DNA of 64,000 nt from Terfezia claveryi (Eukaryota; Ascomycota; Pezizomycetes; Pezizales; Pezizaceae). The notes below the pieces were generated by a model. It was not told where the DNA came from. It saw only the letters and a program-made list of their open reading frames with translations, and searched no databases. The first letter of the stretch is position 1. The number at the start of each line of letters is the position of its first letter. The stretch lies in assembly GCA_015179025.1 (NCBI GenBank), contig WHUX01000038.1, positions 310,001 through 374,000 on the forward strand, given 5' to 3'. A program made the position numbers and the translations under genes. Shown piece by piece: positions 43,975-57,000 of this stretch.

Positions 43975-45871
43975 TCAAAACTCCATTGAGTCACCATTCA
44001 TCACCTTTCCCTCCCCGCTCTCATCCCTAATTAACCTCGCCACAAATGCCTTGAAGAAATCCACATACGGCTTCAAACTCGTCTTTTCATAATCCGGGTG
44101 TTTCTCCTCTGTTCTCGGCCCAGCCCCCTCACTTTCCACTTTCGTCTTTTTATTCTTGTTATCCCACTGATTAATCTCCTCCAGCAATTCCGTCACAGTT
44201 GGGACACTAAATGGGTCAAAATCTTCCGCTTTCGAAGCGTCAATAGGAACACAAACCCGCCCAGTACCGGGATGTACACAAAAGGGGGATTTAAGTAGAT
44301 GGTTTAGATGCTTGGAGACTTCGGCATCGAGTCGGGGGTACATGTATTCGAGGAGGATGTCTTGTTTTGATTCTAAAAGAAGTTTGGTGTCCAGTTTCTG
44401 TGGTGAGGAAGTACCCAATGGGTTAGTCTGGGTGTGGAATGGAGGTAGATTGCGGATTGGAATTTGTTACCTTGAAAACACCAGTTTTTGCAAGAGCATT
44501 TATATCTTCCCACTTATTGAAGCTCGAGCGATCCGCCTGAGATTCCCATTTTTTGCGGAGGCCTTCTGCTAGATCTAGAGGATGCAAACGAAACGTTACC
44601 ACTGCTCTTTACAAATACAAGTAGGTCGGGAGGAATACCTTTATCTGGAATCAGCTTAAGCAGCTTCTCGGCACCTTGCATCTCCCTCCACGGATCCTGG
44701 TCCTCGAGAATACGGACAGCGAAATCCTCCCTTAGAATGTCAAAGCTCCGCCTATATCACCTGATGCATCAGTATATACACTTTAGTACCGCGTGACAGA
44801 ACTTACACTAGATGTGGATGCAATGGCCTCTTCACATTGACTTTCTTGTTCGTATTACTCCCACCCTTTACAACCTCTAGATATGATGCAACAACCCTCC
44901 TCTTCTGATCATCCATCACCCTCGCCCTTTTATCACATACCCATGCATGCGCTCCTCTTCGTCCAGAATATACCCACAAAACATGCTTGAACCCAAAGTC
45001 CTCTTTAAGTGCTATATCAATGACCTTGATAGCCATAGTGACAAACGACCAACATTTGTTGCAGATTTTGGCCTTGTCACAGCAAGTACGGATATCATCG
45101 TAATCTGTCATATCGATATCGAAAACGAGCTCTTTCTGTAGCGGATAAAAGTTGGCTTTGCGGAGCTGTTTACGGTCTTTGGGGTTCGCACTATAGACAG
45201 GACCAATCTCAAAACGGGTGGGGTTGAGCTTGACGACCGCCTCCTTGAGGCTATAGATGGGTTAGCCTATGGGGCTCTATAGCGGATAATTGAGGCAGTA
45301 ACGCACAGGTCTCCAGAGGGGAAGGCTTGATATCTCAGGTATGCTTCGTTGGGTAATGTGAATGCAAACTCCCTGTGGGCAAAATCATTTGATGGGACTG
45401 GAGAGTGGTTTAGCCATTGGAATAACGACCGGAATGGAAGTAGCCGTTGGTAGAATGCTTTCATAACCCCCGGGTCAGAGGGGCCTACCGCACTGCCCAT
45501 TGCCCTCTGTCTACCACCTTAGTCAGTCGATCGATCGAGGTCTTCAGGTAACTTCATGTGGAGATGGGGTATCTCATTCGGGATTTACCGTACTCAATTG
45601 CAGCCTCGGTCTCAGCAAACAGCTCTGCGTCCTCGTCATCATTCAACCCGTACTCGTCGCCATCATCATCGAACATATCTTCCACTTTTGACTTCTTTTC
45701 AGCAAGTGTCTCCTCCGCGACAGGCTTCGAGGTGCAATTGCTTGTCTGCAACTTTGTATCCTCTTCGATATCGCTGTCGTCTTCGGGTGCTGAGTCATTC
45801 TTGTCCTCGCCCACTGGTGGAGCATCCGAAAGTTCAATATCTTCGTCGAAATCCTTTTCTGATTGTGGCAT
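43975..45871 (-). CDS. PRI1: DNA primase small (catalytic) subunit
   Basis: Catalytic subunit of the polymerase alpha-primase complex, making RNA primers. Six minus-strand exons (45871-45589, 45517-45307, 45250-44807, 44751-44639, 44574-44471, 44397-43975) total 525 aa in phase. An acidic N-terminal extension precedes YQRLLPFRSLFQWLNHSP and HREFAFTL. The catalytic site is in KELVFDIDMTDYDDIRTCC, with the DID acidic pair. The zinc motif follows (CCDKAKICNKCW), then the VYSGRRGAHAWVCD nucleotide-binding block. The C-terminal half contains RSFDILREDFA and FCVHPGTGRVCVPID, also family-typical. The acceptor of exon 2 is the weakest junction. The gene lies head to head with SLD2, 255 bp apart. Confidence 0.93.
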
Positions 45872-46126
45872 CGCGAGCGTCTGATATCTAGGTTACTGTG
45901 CTCTCAAATTGAGGCGCGCCGGGGCGCTCAGAGGTTCACGCGTTAATTGAATTTTGAACACTTGCTTGAAGGCTTGGCGCGTCCGACGTCAAGAACAAAA
46001 CAAGGCTTGATTGGGCCCCCGAGCATAAACACATATGAGGAACGACCACAAGTCAACGTCTCTGACTCTAGAAAGGTTCGGCACCGTTCTACAGAGTCAC
46101 CGTTACCATCTTGTAGCCCTCGTTTC
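45872..46126. promoter_or_regulatory. Bidirectional PRI1/SLD2 promoter with MluI cell-cycle box
   Basis: The 255-bp interval between the two start codons contains ACGCGT at 45938-45943, the core binding site of the MBF (Mbp1-type) G1/S regulator. Related GC-rich words are GGCGCGCC at 45913-45920 and GGCGCGTCC at 45976-45984. GACGTC at 45985-45990 could bind a bZIP factor. The site content is seen directly; co-regulation at G1/S is inference from yeast MCB biology. Confidence 0.6.
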
Positions 46127-47899
46127 ATGGCCTTCACCGAGTATTCCCAGAGCCTCCGGCTAGAGCTGAAGCAGTGGGAAACCACATTTGCTGCCGAAAA
46201 GGGCCGGAAGCCTTCTCGCGAAGACATCAAAAAGGCCCCAGAAATAGGTTTGACAACCAGCCACAATAACACAATTCATGCATAGTAACTTACGCTTCCA
46301 ACAGCTGCCAAATACAAAGAATACAGCAAGCTCCGTGATCCACCCCCAGCTCCGGCCATTGCACCCTCTCAGAGCCCTCGAACTAAAGCCCCTTCTCAAC
46401 TCTTGAAAACTCCCCGCAAACCAAAATCTCGCCATGGCTTGACACAAGCAAACAGCAATAACGATCCTTTCCTATCCCCATCAATTCGGCGCTCCAATAG
46501 AAGCAATGCACAAGGAAGCTCACGTGGCCAGCGGTTGAATGCGCCTTCAGAAACCCCTACTAAACCCTCTATCCTGAAGGTCCCAGGCACCCCGCTGTTC
46601 GAATTGGACTCACCTCTGAAAATTCGAAAGATTAGATTTGGCAAGGATGGAGAGACAGTCGGTCCTACACCTCAGAAAACGGGGAAAGTATTGGGTCTGT
46701 TTGAGACTATGATGATTGAGTATAGCCCAAAGAGAATCAGAGGATCCATGCAGAAGGAATTGAAAAAAGCAACAAGCGAGAGCCCGTCACAAAGTTCAAA
46801 CGGTCTTTTAGAGACACCCCGGAAGCGTAAGCTAAACCCAGATGATGTTGAGGACTCAACTTCTATCCGTGCTGCGTCAAGCGTAGCCGGGAGTGTCTCT
46901 CGATCGGGTGCTGCGACTATTGTCCCAGATGGTGAGACACCCAGAAAACGTCGGCCCGAGCCAGACATGTTTGCAACGCCGTCGTTCCTACGCAGATCCA
47001 CATCCCGATTAATGGATGAGTCGCTGTTATCTAGTCCGCCGGTGCCTCTTCCCCAGCCAATGAAACCAAAGCTAGTCAAAGGGCTGTCAAGCTGGATGGC
47101 AGATTTGAGGAGAATGCAAGATGAAATTCTAGAGGATGAGATGGAAAACCTGAGGGAGCTGGAACGCGAGGCGTCCGGCGGTGTAAAGAAACCTCTATTC
47201 CCCGCTACGGATGCTAGTGCAACTTCGGGAGTGGCTTCCGGAGATGTATTCGGGACCCAAGGCGGGGAAGATGACAATGAAACAGAAAACCCAGCCGCAA
47301 AGGAGGGGACGGGTGCATCGGGAGACGCATCCGGAGAGGGAGAGATCAAATCAGGGGATGCACCCACGCGAATGTGGAAGAAAAGGGGCTTGAAGAGACA
47401 GACTCGGAGAGTCAAAAGTAAGTTCTCATATTGCTTGTACCTACCCCTTCTAGATTTAGCTAACCTCCGACCAGTGCGCCCTGTGCGGGATAAACCGCTA
47501 CAGGCTTTATCCGCCCCTGGTGGCCAGAGTGAAAACGAGGAAGTCTCGGGCGATGAAACGGCTTCCAAGCAGAAATCCAAACCCCCACCGGAGGCCGAAC
47601 ATGCGGATGAAGGATCCAGCGAGGACGAGATTTCAAACTACTCTGGTAGTGAAGCCGAATCTAAGACTGAGTCGGCAGTTCCGGAAGCAAAACCTATTGG
47701 CCGAATAGCGAAAAAGAAAACCACTACGAATGTCACAACTACAACTGCTTCTACTACTACTATGGCAGGAAAGGGCAAAAGAGCGGCAACTGCCGGTGCG
47801 AACTACTGTAAATTGAAAATACGAACGCAGGGAGGGATGAAGGGCAGGGGTGGTGGGTTTAGAGGACGGGGTGGTGGGAGATTCAATAGGAGAAGGTAA
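46127..47899 (+). CDS. SLD2: DNA replication initiation protein Sld2/Drc1
   Basis: Exons 46127-46247, 46305-47417 and 47475-47899 join in phase (about 552 aa). The N-terminus SLRLELKQWETTFAAEKGRK, then PSREDIKKAPEIAAKYKEY, is the hallmark Sld2 segment related to the RecQ4 N-terminus. Many S/T-P sites follow (LKTPRKPK, SPSIRRS, FELDSPLKIR, PTPQKTGK, YSPKRIRG). In yeast such CDK sites, once phosphorylated, bind Dpb11 to start origin firing. The C-terminus is acidic then Gly/Arg-rich. The 57-nt last intron is a multiple of three and has perfect signals (gtaagt, gctaac, ccag), so it could also be read through. Head-to-head partner of the primase gene. Confidence 0.88.
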
Positions 47900-50800
47900 A
47901 TTTTGAGAATAGCGATACGCCCTGTTTGAGACCCAGGGTATATGTAACCAGGCTACCATGTTTTCAGTTACCCTATACTCACTTTTTCGGCAAGCATGGC
48001 AAGAGTTTAGAAGGGATGATTTTTTACGGGGCGCGGTTTCTAGCTATGTTATTGTTCTGGCTATCTATTTGTGCATATTTATCTACATAGCTGTATAGGG
48101 TGTTTTGGGATGTTCAGAGTTTACTTCAGTTAACACTTGCGTGTAAATAATTTCTCAAGGAGGATGTTGCGCTACGACTAGGGTGTTGATAACATACAAT
48201 TAAGTATGTACACTGTGTTGAGATTGCCACCAGATATGATGTGGCATAGGAGTATCTCGGGTATATATTGCGGCCAAACCAATCAAACCTAGCATAGTGT
48301 TACCCTGAGAACAGGCCTCTGCTCTTGTTTTTGGTTCGGCCTGCATATGTGTCTCAACTAGACGTGCTGTAAAGAGAAGAAAGTACAACCTACTTAGATA
48401 TGTACCGGTTAGAATTGCTGAAGGTAAAAGTGGGGTTGAGGGCAAGGGTATTTCTCGGGGGTTTAGGAGGAGGAGGAGGAGGAGGAAATTGTTTGGAAAG
48501 TTTTCGTGCAAGTTTCGTAATTTTTTTTTTTTTTTAAAATTAAGAGAGGGTTGGGGAAAAAAACCTGCATGGGTTCCTTTCAACATTAACATGTGAAAAT
48601 CAATTACCCCGTGCATCCATACGGCCACACAACACAGGTAGCCGGATATCGAGATAAAAATCTCGGTTTCAGCTCTTATCAACTACTGTACCTACTCAAG
48701 CCAGTTATCTTTTCCCTTTTTAAGGTATGTACTGTACATAGTCTAGCTTAGGCCACTGCATTGGGCTCGAAGATTACCATAATTTGGATCTTTGGTTTTC
48801 ATTCTCCAATTGCACGCGGAAACCCCCCCCCCTTCCCCCCCGCTCCCCCCCGCTCCCCCCCCCCCCCGCGTTCAAGTAGTTTAATTAAATAAAAAAAAAC
48901 CCAATGGCCATTACCGGCCCAGCACAACCTCTCAGGATGGGACCCGAGGGGGAGGTGGGGGGAAACCAAATTAAAGCTTCAGATGGGGGATTTGAAATAA
49001 CCCAGCAGGCTATGAATATTTTTTTGGGTAAGCATCTTTGATATGTTACCAATTAACGAATCTGTAGAACGGATACAAAACACTAAAAGTTATTCTTGGC
49101 CTGTGCACAACCGTAATTTCAACGGCACAACCCCACAGGTTCGAACCCCCCCAGGAGGCCAATATTTGGAAAAGCACAGGGCCGGATGGGACAGAGCAGA
49201 GCGGGCCTTTGCTTTTGTGCATCAAGAGAGGGAAGGGAAGGTGCCTGAGGTTATGAGAGAAACTAGACTAGGTACCTAAGTGTTGTTGTCGGGTGCACGG
49301 GATTTTTCGCCTACATTGGGTATATTAGATCGTGATTACATTCCATTTTCATTGGGTGATAGTGCGTAAATGTTTGATCATCATCCCCCCACACACACAA
49401 AATTACTGGGAAATAAATAAAAAAATTAAAAAAAAAGGTTGTGCGTAGTTGAGCAACCTGCAGTTAGACTACCGATTCCCAGTAGATTTCACAGTGAATT
49501 GGTTGGTTGGTTGGTTTTCCATGCAGAGCACAGTTCGATTTTATAACTTTTTGTCTGAGTTAGGAGTTTTGTCGGAATGCGCCGAAAGGGCTTTATGAGA
49601 CAGGGATGCAACCCTTCTTTTACAGGTTCGCTTTGCAACTGAAAGAAATCCGAAGCTCGGGAGACGATCGATCTTGCACAAACTGTGTGTAACGATCAAA
49701 TTGAGGCATCTAGATCTGGATCTGGATTGGAGGCCTGCGGTATGCAGTTGGGTAAATCCTTCGACGCATCGGAGCGGCACCCAAAGCAAGTGGAGGCATC
49801 AGAATAGAAGGGGAAGTACCTATGTACATAGAGGAGGGGGTGGGAAGGGGGAAGGGACGGGGGGGTAGGGCAGCTGTGGAAAAAAAAAAAAAAGGAAATA
49901 AACGTAAACAATCCACAAATCCGATTGCAAGCATGGGAATGCTTTCGAAATTCCATGCCAAATTACCACAGAAATGACATCAGATTGCCTAGGCTTACCA
50001 CCCCCCCATCCCCCAAAAGCAGACCCCAGCTTCGAGACCAGAGCAAACCTTCCCCCTTGATACTGTTCTGGTACTGGTTTGGCTTCGGGTGTCCAATCCG
50101 GAGCCTATGAGCTGCATCTGCTTCCCACGGTTCCCCATGTCCTAGCCATGTCCTAGCCATGTCTTAAACGGCCGGGCCATGGGTTGTGGAGGGAGGATCA
50201 AGGGGGGGGGAGGGGGGGAAAGGGGGGGGGTCATCGAAAATGATGTGAAAGATCGATCTGTGCATGCCCGCCACATCCTGCGCGGGCCGGGGTATCCTGA
50301 TCGGAGTATGAGATCGATCGATCGCCAAGGATCACGTTTACCTACCTCCGAGTACGCTATGTCTAGCGCAAAAGCTCACAGCAAAACCTTACTCTCACGC
50401 CAGTAGTAGGTCCCTGTCCCCCATCCTCCTCAAGCTCTGGGCCGAAACGACGTGCCCGCTGCGACCTTTCCGTCTCGCCAATCTCCGAGTCTGCATCCCG
50501 CTTTGCATGCAATTGGCTCCGGATCAACACAGCACTATGCATATAATGCCAAGCCCGGCAAGGAAGAAATACAACCGGACCAGTGACGGCGTCACGAGGC
50601 AGTTCTGCCAGCGCCAAGCGTTGAGTTTGGCCTCGATCTCAAATCTCACAAAGGGACTTGCTCGCTAGCTTAAACGCTCACTAGCAGTGGGGTACGAATG
50701 TCTCTGGTGCTGTTGAAATGTCAATGAGATAACCCTGCTTGTGTAGATTGAATTGGCGCTTGATTAGGATAGTTGCCACAGAGCCGTGAGCTAGAGGAAA

Positions 50801-52378
50801 GTGGAAGGTTGGTGGAAGGTAGATAGCGCACGAGTATGGGTTGGGTAAAGTGCCAGGTCAGTGGAATATGTGGTGTAAGCCACTTGATGCAGGGGATGTA
50901 GCTGTGCAAGTAAGGGATTCAATGCATCACAAAACACTTAGACACGCACAAGCTTGATTTTGACAAGTTTTATAACTAACCCTAAATACAAAACTCCAAC
51001 CTGCAAAATTGTAAAAACATACGCCAAAGCCAAAGCCCAAACACAAGAAACATATGGAAACGACAGCACAAATGTTGTCATGAGTAGCATCGTATCACCC
51101 AGTTATACAGTATATAAGAAAATAAAATAAAAGACAGAGCTCCATGTATGTTTAGCTAAATGAACATGAAAAGGGAAATAAAGAAGATGGGATCTTAGTA
51201 TAATTGTTAGAACTATCTAGGGATATAACTCTTAGATCCTGTCGTGTTGAACAACGCGGGTTGCCTTTTCTTGCCCTCAATTCCTGCCTCATTCCTATTT
51301 CCATTCTCGTATTTTCTACCCAGAGTTTCGCACCTGCAAAACCCTGTTATCCGAATTCGTCAGCTCCATACTAGCCCTACTCTTTCCCCATCTGTCACGT
51401 CCATCCCAAAGGGTCGTACCCGACAAAACCAACCCCCGGGTATCAATCAAACTTCCCAACAATGATTGAGTAAAGATCCCCAAAGAAAAAAAGGAAAGAC
51501 TATACGTGTTCGTACCACATACTTAGAAACTACCAGACCTCCCCCGGAGGAAAACGCAAGAGGGGAAAAAAGGGAAGAAAAAATAAATATGCGAACTTGC
51601 TCTTTGCAACGAAGAAAAAAAAACCAAAAAAGGAATAACCGGCGCACGCGCAAGGGACAAGTAATCAACCAAAAAGCAAAGCTAGACAGAAAAAAAGAGA
51701 GAGGGAAAGGAAGAGTAGTAAGGGTCGTGGTCGTGGTCATAAGGTAGACGATGGTAGTAATTGAGTGATGATGATTCAGATGATGCAAGTCGCAAGTATA
51801 GACAGGAACAGGTAAAAATAAAAACAACTAAAACATAAGACTCGAACTTGCGTACTTGGCTTACCACATCAACATCCAGGAAACGATAGCAGTGCAAGTG
51901 ATCCCGAGTTGAGTTTAGTTGTGAAGTAGTAATAAATAAATCGAACGTTAAACCAAGCAACCCAGGCACCACAACAAATAAATCGCAACGCATCCAGCGA
52001 CCGAATAGGTGAGTGGTGAAGAGCCGGGTTAGATGCAGGATAGGAGGTAGGAAGTGAAGTGTGACGTACATACGCAGTCCAAAAGAATTCGAAGATACCA
52101 GGAAGAATACAATACGAATTAAACGCCCAGTTAGCCCACGAACCATGACGGTAGAAGTCCAATATGCATGATGCCCAGCCGGAAACAGAAAGGTCACAGG
52201 TAAGCCAAAAAAAAAAAATACCACGCAAAAAATTTGAAATTCAACCAAAAAAAAAAAAAAAAAGATTCCAACGAGACGCCGCATTTGTTTTTTTCTGCCA
52301 TGCCTTTATGAACAAGGGAAAAGAAAGCAAATCATCTTCCAAGTCCCCTTTGCCGGCCCGATTGCGGACTCAATCCTT
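47900..52378. other. 4.5-kb gene-free spacer rich in homopolymers
   Basis: No credible gene on either strand. Includes a C-run block at 48824-48869, G-run blocks at 49851-49866 and 50202-50230, several A/T homopolymers (48525, 49880, 52210, 52246), and GGTT and GAT/CGAT short repeats (49500-49518, 50312-50322). 51500-51740 is A/G-rich. The part next to 52379 is likely 3' UTR of the minus-strand gene. Confidence 0.5.
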
Positions 52379-54015
52379 CTACATCGCAAACGCGTCTCGA
52401 GTCCAGTCATGACCAATCATCCACTCATAGTTCGTGTCCAAATTTATATTAAAAATCTCATCAAATCCTGTCATACTTAGGTTGCTGTCTGTTGGTGAGA
52501 TTGTATGATCATTTGGTATCAGAAGCGATGATGGTTCTTTGCCTGAACTGCTGCTAAAACTCCCTGCGGATCCCATGTCTGTGTTCAAAGGACTGAACAC
52601 CTCTGGCGAGCAGTTGTTTGCGCTAGCTGCATCATCAGCGAGATCAGGTACTGATTGGCACGATGCCCCACTTGGTGACTCTGCAGGCGTATCTAGCTGC
52701 TCTGGCTCTTCCTCCTCTTCGTCTACCACAGCATCCACCTTTGGTTCCTCCTTAATCGCAATCTGGCCCTTTTGTCCAGCATCTGGTGTGTTGTGTTTCT
52801 TCAATGCAGGCGCGTCTATGAAGAGGCCGTTGTAGCCAGTACCAATGAATTGTTGCGCCTCAGGAGGGATCGAGGCTGATAGTGGCCCTAAGTCAATCTG
52901 TGGCGGTAATGTGACCGGTGATGCCTGCGGTGTAAGCTGTGTAGACATTGGCGAAGCCTTCATGGGAAGACTGTGAGGTGGGCTGCTCATGTATGGTGGG
53001 CGGAAGCTTTGTGGGATATTGTGGTGCATCACGCTGGGTGTCAAATGGAGCATTGCCTGTGCTTGATTATAACCCTGAGCTTGCGTCTGCGGTGTATGTA
53101 CCTGAGGCGATATTTGTGAGGTATGGAACCGCGGGGTTTGATGCTGAGTTTGGGTAGGACCCTGCTGAAACTGATGAAAGTTAACACCAGCCCTTACAAA
53201 CTGTTGGGGGAAGGCTTGTTGCTGCGCCTGTTGATGTGCCTGTGCCTGTGCCTGTGCCTGTTGATGTGCCTGTGCCTGTTGATGCGCCTGTGCCTGTGCC
53301 TGCTGTTGCTGCTGCTGCTGAAGAGCGGCAATTTGGGCTGCTTGAATTGGGTTGTATATGGCTTGTATTGGTGAATACGGGGTCGACATCGATGGCGAAT
53401 TTCCATTAGGCGCAAGACCTTGCATTCCAGTCTGATAGTTGGTTGGAAATTGAGGCGCATGTGGGAATGCTCGGGAGTACTGCTCATCGACCGATCGCTG
53501 CACCAAGTTTCCCATATAAAAGGCATGGTTGAGATAATCGGTCAATCTCGAATCTGGATTTCCATACATGTTCCGTAGTACATAGCCTCTTGCATATGCC
53601 CTTGCTGATAGCTCGTCATCCTCCTCTTCATACATCTCCTCGTTCATGACATCCTGCTCTGTTATGCGAAACGCCTTCCCGGTTCTCTTCTTGTGGATTT
53701 CAGAGGCACGGCGTGCGGACTCGACACGGGCCTCCAGACTTCGATCGCTTCTTCGAGAAGCGGCGATGTAGGCTCTTCAATTCCCCAGTAACATTGTCAG
53801 TAAGCGATCTCACAAAAAGGGTATGGAGATAAATAAGACTAATGAATCAATCATGCACAAGGCTGCATCGATTGAGTATTGGGGATTTCATCGATCGTAA
53901 ATATCCAAAGATCATACCTCTCTTGATTTTCTTCGTGCGTTCGTTCGGTCTTCATGGGCCTCAACGACTTTGTGACCTTGTTGAGGCTGACCTTTTTCTT
54001 CCTATCTATGGGCAT
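52379..54015 (-). CDS. Fungal-specific conserved nuclear-type protein with Q/A-rich tract
   Basis: Two minus-strand exons (54015-53918, 53774-52379) give 497 aa in phase; an upstream in-frame ATG at 54057 would add 14 residues. The N-terminus is basic (MPIDRKKKVSLNKVTKSLRP). The splice joins QERAYIAASRRSDRSLEARV to ESARRASEIHKKRTGKAFRI, followed by EEMYEEEDDEL. I recognise this block as recurring in many uncharacterised ascomycete proteins, from memory. A Gln/Ala tract (QQQQQQQAQAQAHQQAQ) and Pro/Ser-rich regions follow, then an acidic stretch and a C-terminus ending WTRDAFAM. The composition suggests a transcriptional regulator, but no DNA-binding domain of a named class is evident. Confidence 0.75.
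53190..53330 (-). repeat. CAG/GCA-rich coding microsatellite (Gln/Ala tract)
   Basis: On the minus strand, runs of CAGCAGCAG and CAGGCACAGGCACA hexamers encode poly-Gln then a Gln-Ala/His-Gln alternation. In frame and probably length-polymorphic. Confidence 0.85.
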
Positions 54016-57000
54016 TTTTGAAGGTGTAGATTGTGAAGAGAAAAGTTGTGATTTCAAGGGAAGTTGTCGATTGTGCTAACAGAAGAGAAAGCAGCCGGAA
54101 ACAACTTGGATCTCGAAGATTGGGTGAGTTAAAATGGTGTTCACCGTAGCAATTTGTGAGCGGTACGAGTTGAGTTGTATTTGATAGGTCCCTCAGGGAA
54201 TAAAACGGGCTAGCTTCACTGTCAGTTGTCAGACAGATTTCGTAGCTTGAGGGAAAATAGGTATTCGTCAATGTGGCTAAGGTCGACTGCGTGTTATCGG
54301 AGGGATACAGGCCAGATGAAGTATCCGCCGCCGAATATGTAAGGCCGCCGTAAGAAGCAGGGTTCTCGAGTGTGGGTGGGACTGGTGTCGGAGGAAGTAC
54401 GGCTGGTGTGTGTGCCGCGGGCGTAGCGAGTAAAATAGGTAGAGGGAAATCGTGGGCCTTGGGGCGTTGGGATTTATTACTTGACAAATTCCGAAAACAA
54501 AGCCAGAGGACGGTACTTGGACAGCAAGCAAAAATAAAGGGCCCTGAATGTCTTTGGTGCAAAGACTGTACTTTTCTCTCTTTGCTGTCCCAGAGGCCGT
54601 GGTAATAGGTAATACAGTGGTGGGGGTGTCGTGAAGCGGTGGGGGGGTGTGTGTGTGCAAAGAGTGATCCGAGGGCTCTTGCTCGTAGTGCTCTGATAGA
54701 CAACCAGGGTCCTGGTGATTGCTCCCCGAACTATCTGTCCTGCTTGAAGGTGGGTTCTTTTTTTTCTTTTTCTAAAGCTCTCTTCGCCTTTATGCTGTCT
54801 CTTCTGAATATGCTACCGACCTGCAGCAGGCTACCACGGCAGTAGGGATGTCTGGCCCCACGATTTCTGGACGCTGAGTGAGCAAATCATAGCAAGAACG
54901 CATGCACTAGCCAGTCACGACACTCACCACCAGGAAATCAAAAATACCACGGACAAAACCACTTCATGAAAGAAGTCTAAGGCACAATCCAGATCAGTGC
55001 AGAGGAACGAAACACAGCTGATTTGATTTTGGGCTTTTGTGAGCTTCGCGAGCAGAGAATGCCAGAGCCAGAGAGTATAGAGCGTAGCCAACTGCCAGTC
55101 CCTGTCAAATGCGTGCGAGCAGGGATGCAAAGTGTGTGCCACAGCCCGGAGGTGGGGGAGAGGGAAGCGGAGGAGGGCTATGAAGGCAAAAGCCAAGGGG
55201 AACACGACGGACAGGGATTGTACCTCGAGGGAACGGGGGGGGGGGGAGGGGAGGGTAGGACAAGACCGTTCGAGGAATATGAGGAGAAGCGTGGACAAGA
55301 GGGCCACGGATCAGAAGCAGATGTGCAGCTCTCAGGGTACTCCAGAGAGTGTGTGTAAATACAGGACTGGCACTGGGCCTCACAGACGAGGCTCTTGAGG
55401 GCAGTGAAAGACCGCAGATTCGCCTGGGGGGGAGAATAGGGCATAACTTATTATATGGGAGCACGGGTATATTGTAGCAGGACTAGGTATATTGCTGCGG
55501 GGAACTGCTCCGGCAAATCAGAGGCGGGAGGCAAGCAGCTGCGAGAGGCCTAGGGAGGCGACGGGAGGAGCACTAAGGAAATGGATACGTCCGGCAGAGT
55601 TTGTCAAGTAACGCAAACATACCGTAGTTAGCTATCTATCTACAAAACACTTCTTTTTCCGGGGGGGAGTGGGCGACTAGCCGGTTGCGTGATGGACATG
55701 GAACATGCCCTGGGAGGGAGGGCGGCATTATGGTCAGGGAGGGCGGGGTTTTTGCTGTGCGAAATATGGCATTGGGCTAGTCTGGGCCATAGTCCGCCGT
55801 AGAGCAACTGGGTCCACACGCTACAGCCAAGGAACTAGGAGGTAGTAGGTAGGTCGGTAGGTAGCTGGCAAACACTCGTTCGCTCATGCTCACAACTGCG
55901 CAAACGAAGAAAGCTCTCTTCCATCGTGCCAGATGCCCCAGCACCAGCCTGTGGGCGCCAGTAGTGGCCATTATGGCTCCAGAAACACAGAACGTTGAAG
56001 AATCCAATGCAGAAACCCAACACAACGAGCCAACGTGAATATGCCGCAATACGCAGGGCCCAGATTCCAGCCTCACTATTAACACACCAAAGTCCTCCAC
56101 GCCCTCCCGGGCAGGCCCAGTACTAAAGGCTGTAGTGAGCAAGCCGTCCCGCGGATGCGAGTGGTAGGGGAGAGTGGTAGGGGAGAGAGTGGTAGGGGAG
56201 AGAGTGGTAGGGGAGAGTGGTAGGGGGCTAAAGGTAGAGAAACACCGGAGTGGAACCTGGGTGACTTATCCTTAATCCAAGTAGTAAATCCAAGTAGGGT
56301 GCTGGCTGCTCTAAAGTAACGCTGCGAGTGCGTGGGTGCTTGGCGGCGACCTGAATTTTGACCTCGGTTTCCCTTCGAGTAACCCCCACATGGTCGCCGG
56401 TAGTAAGCCCCGCAAACTCGGATATTTTACTCAGGTCGCTCTTTGAAAAATTTGGGGGTTGCGAGGAAAAGGTGGGACTGAGGGGGCAACGCATTCAATA
56501 CGCTCTCATTTAGAATTTCCCACTCCATTAGCAGCACCCTGGGCCTCTTGCTTCATTGTGCGTTTTTTTTCTTTTGCCCTTCAATGGTCTGACGTCGTTG
56601 CTACCATCCATATTCAGGGAGAAAAATGGGGCTTGACTGTTCTGGAGGATGAGTGCTTCAACTGCCAACTACGCTATGGATACAGCAGATACCCCGCAAA
56701 TGGCATGGTGGAATGGAACTGAAACTGATGACCTACACCCGCGATATGATATATCAACTGAATTCGAAATATGTGGGAAGCTCAAGCTCTGCATCACCTC
56801 ATCTGGCGAAGAAACGTTATCACTTTCTTCGATACAAACACCTCTACCCCCGGATTTGCGCCAAGTTACTAAACTCATCTATCTCTTATTCCCTGAGTTT
56901 CAAATTGGCCTGAACCCTGGCTTCGCTTGAACCCTTGGCCCGGTTTCGAACAGCGTGACATTACATCAATCAAGAGCTAGGCACTGGGAGTCATCAAAGT

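Noticed and set aside
46672..47580. 302-codon minus-strand ORF opposite SLD2
   Set aside because: Lies wholly inside the SLD2 coding region, has no domain and a composition expected from the antisense of a Ser/Pro/Glu-rich gene.
48200..48682. 160-codon minus-strand ORF
   Set aside because: Crosses poly-A/T and GGA repeats, no conserved motif.
49120..49170. Possible tRNA T-arm (ggttcgaac next to cccc)
   Set aside because: No acceptor, D or anticodon arm could be folded around it.
54002..54703. 233-codon minus-strand ORF overlapping the start of the 52.4-54.0 kb gene
   Set aside because: No conserved feature. It overlaps the better supported first exon in another frame and probably represents its leader region.
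56649..56930. 93-codon plus-strand ORF as a gene
   Set aside because: Plausible composition but no homologue known to me, no clear promoter or splice context; kept only as a doubtful mention in the spacer entry.
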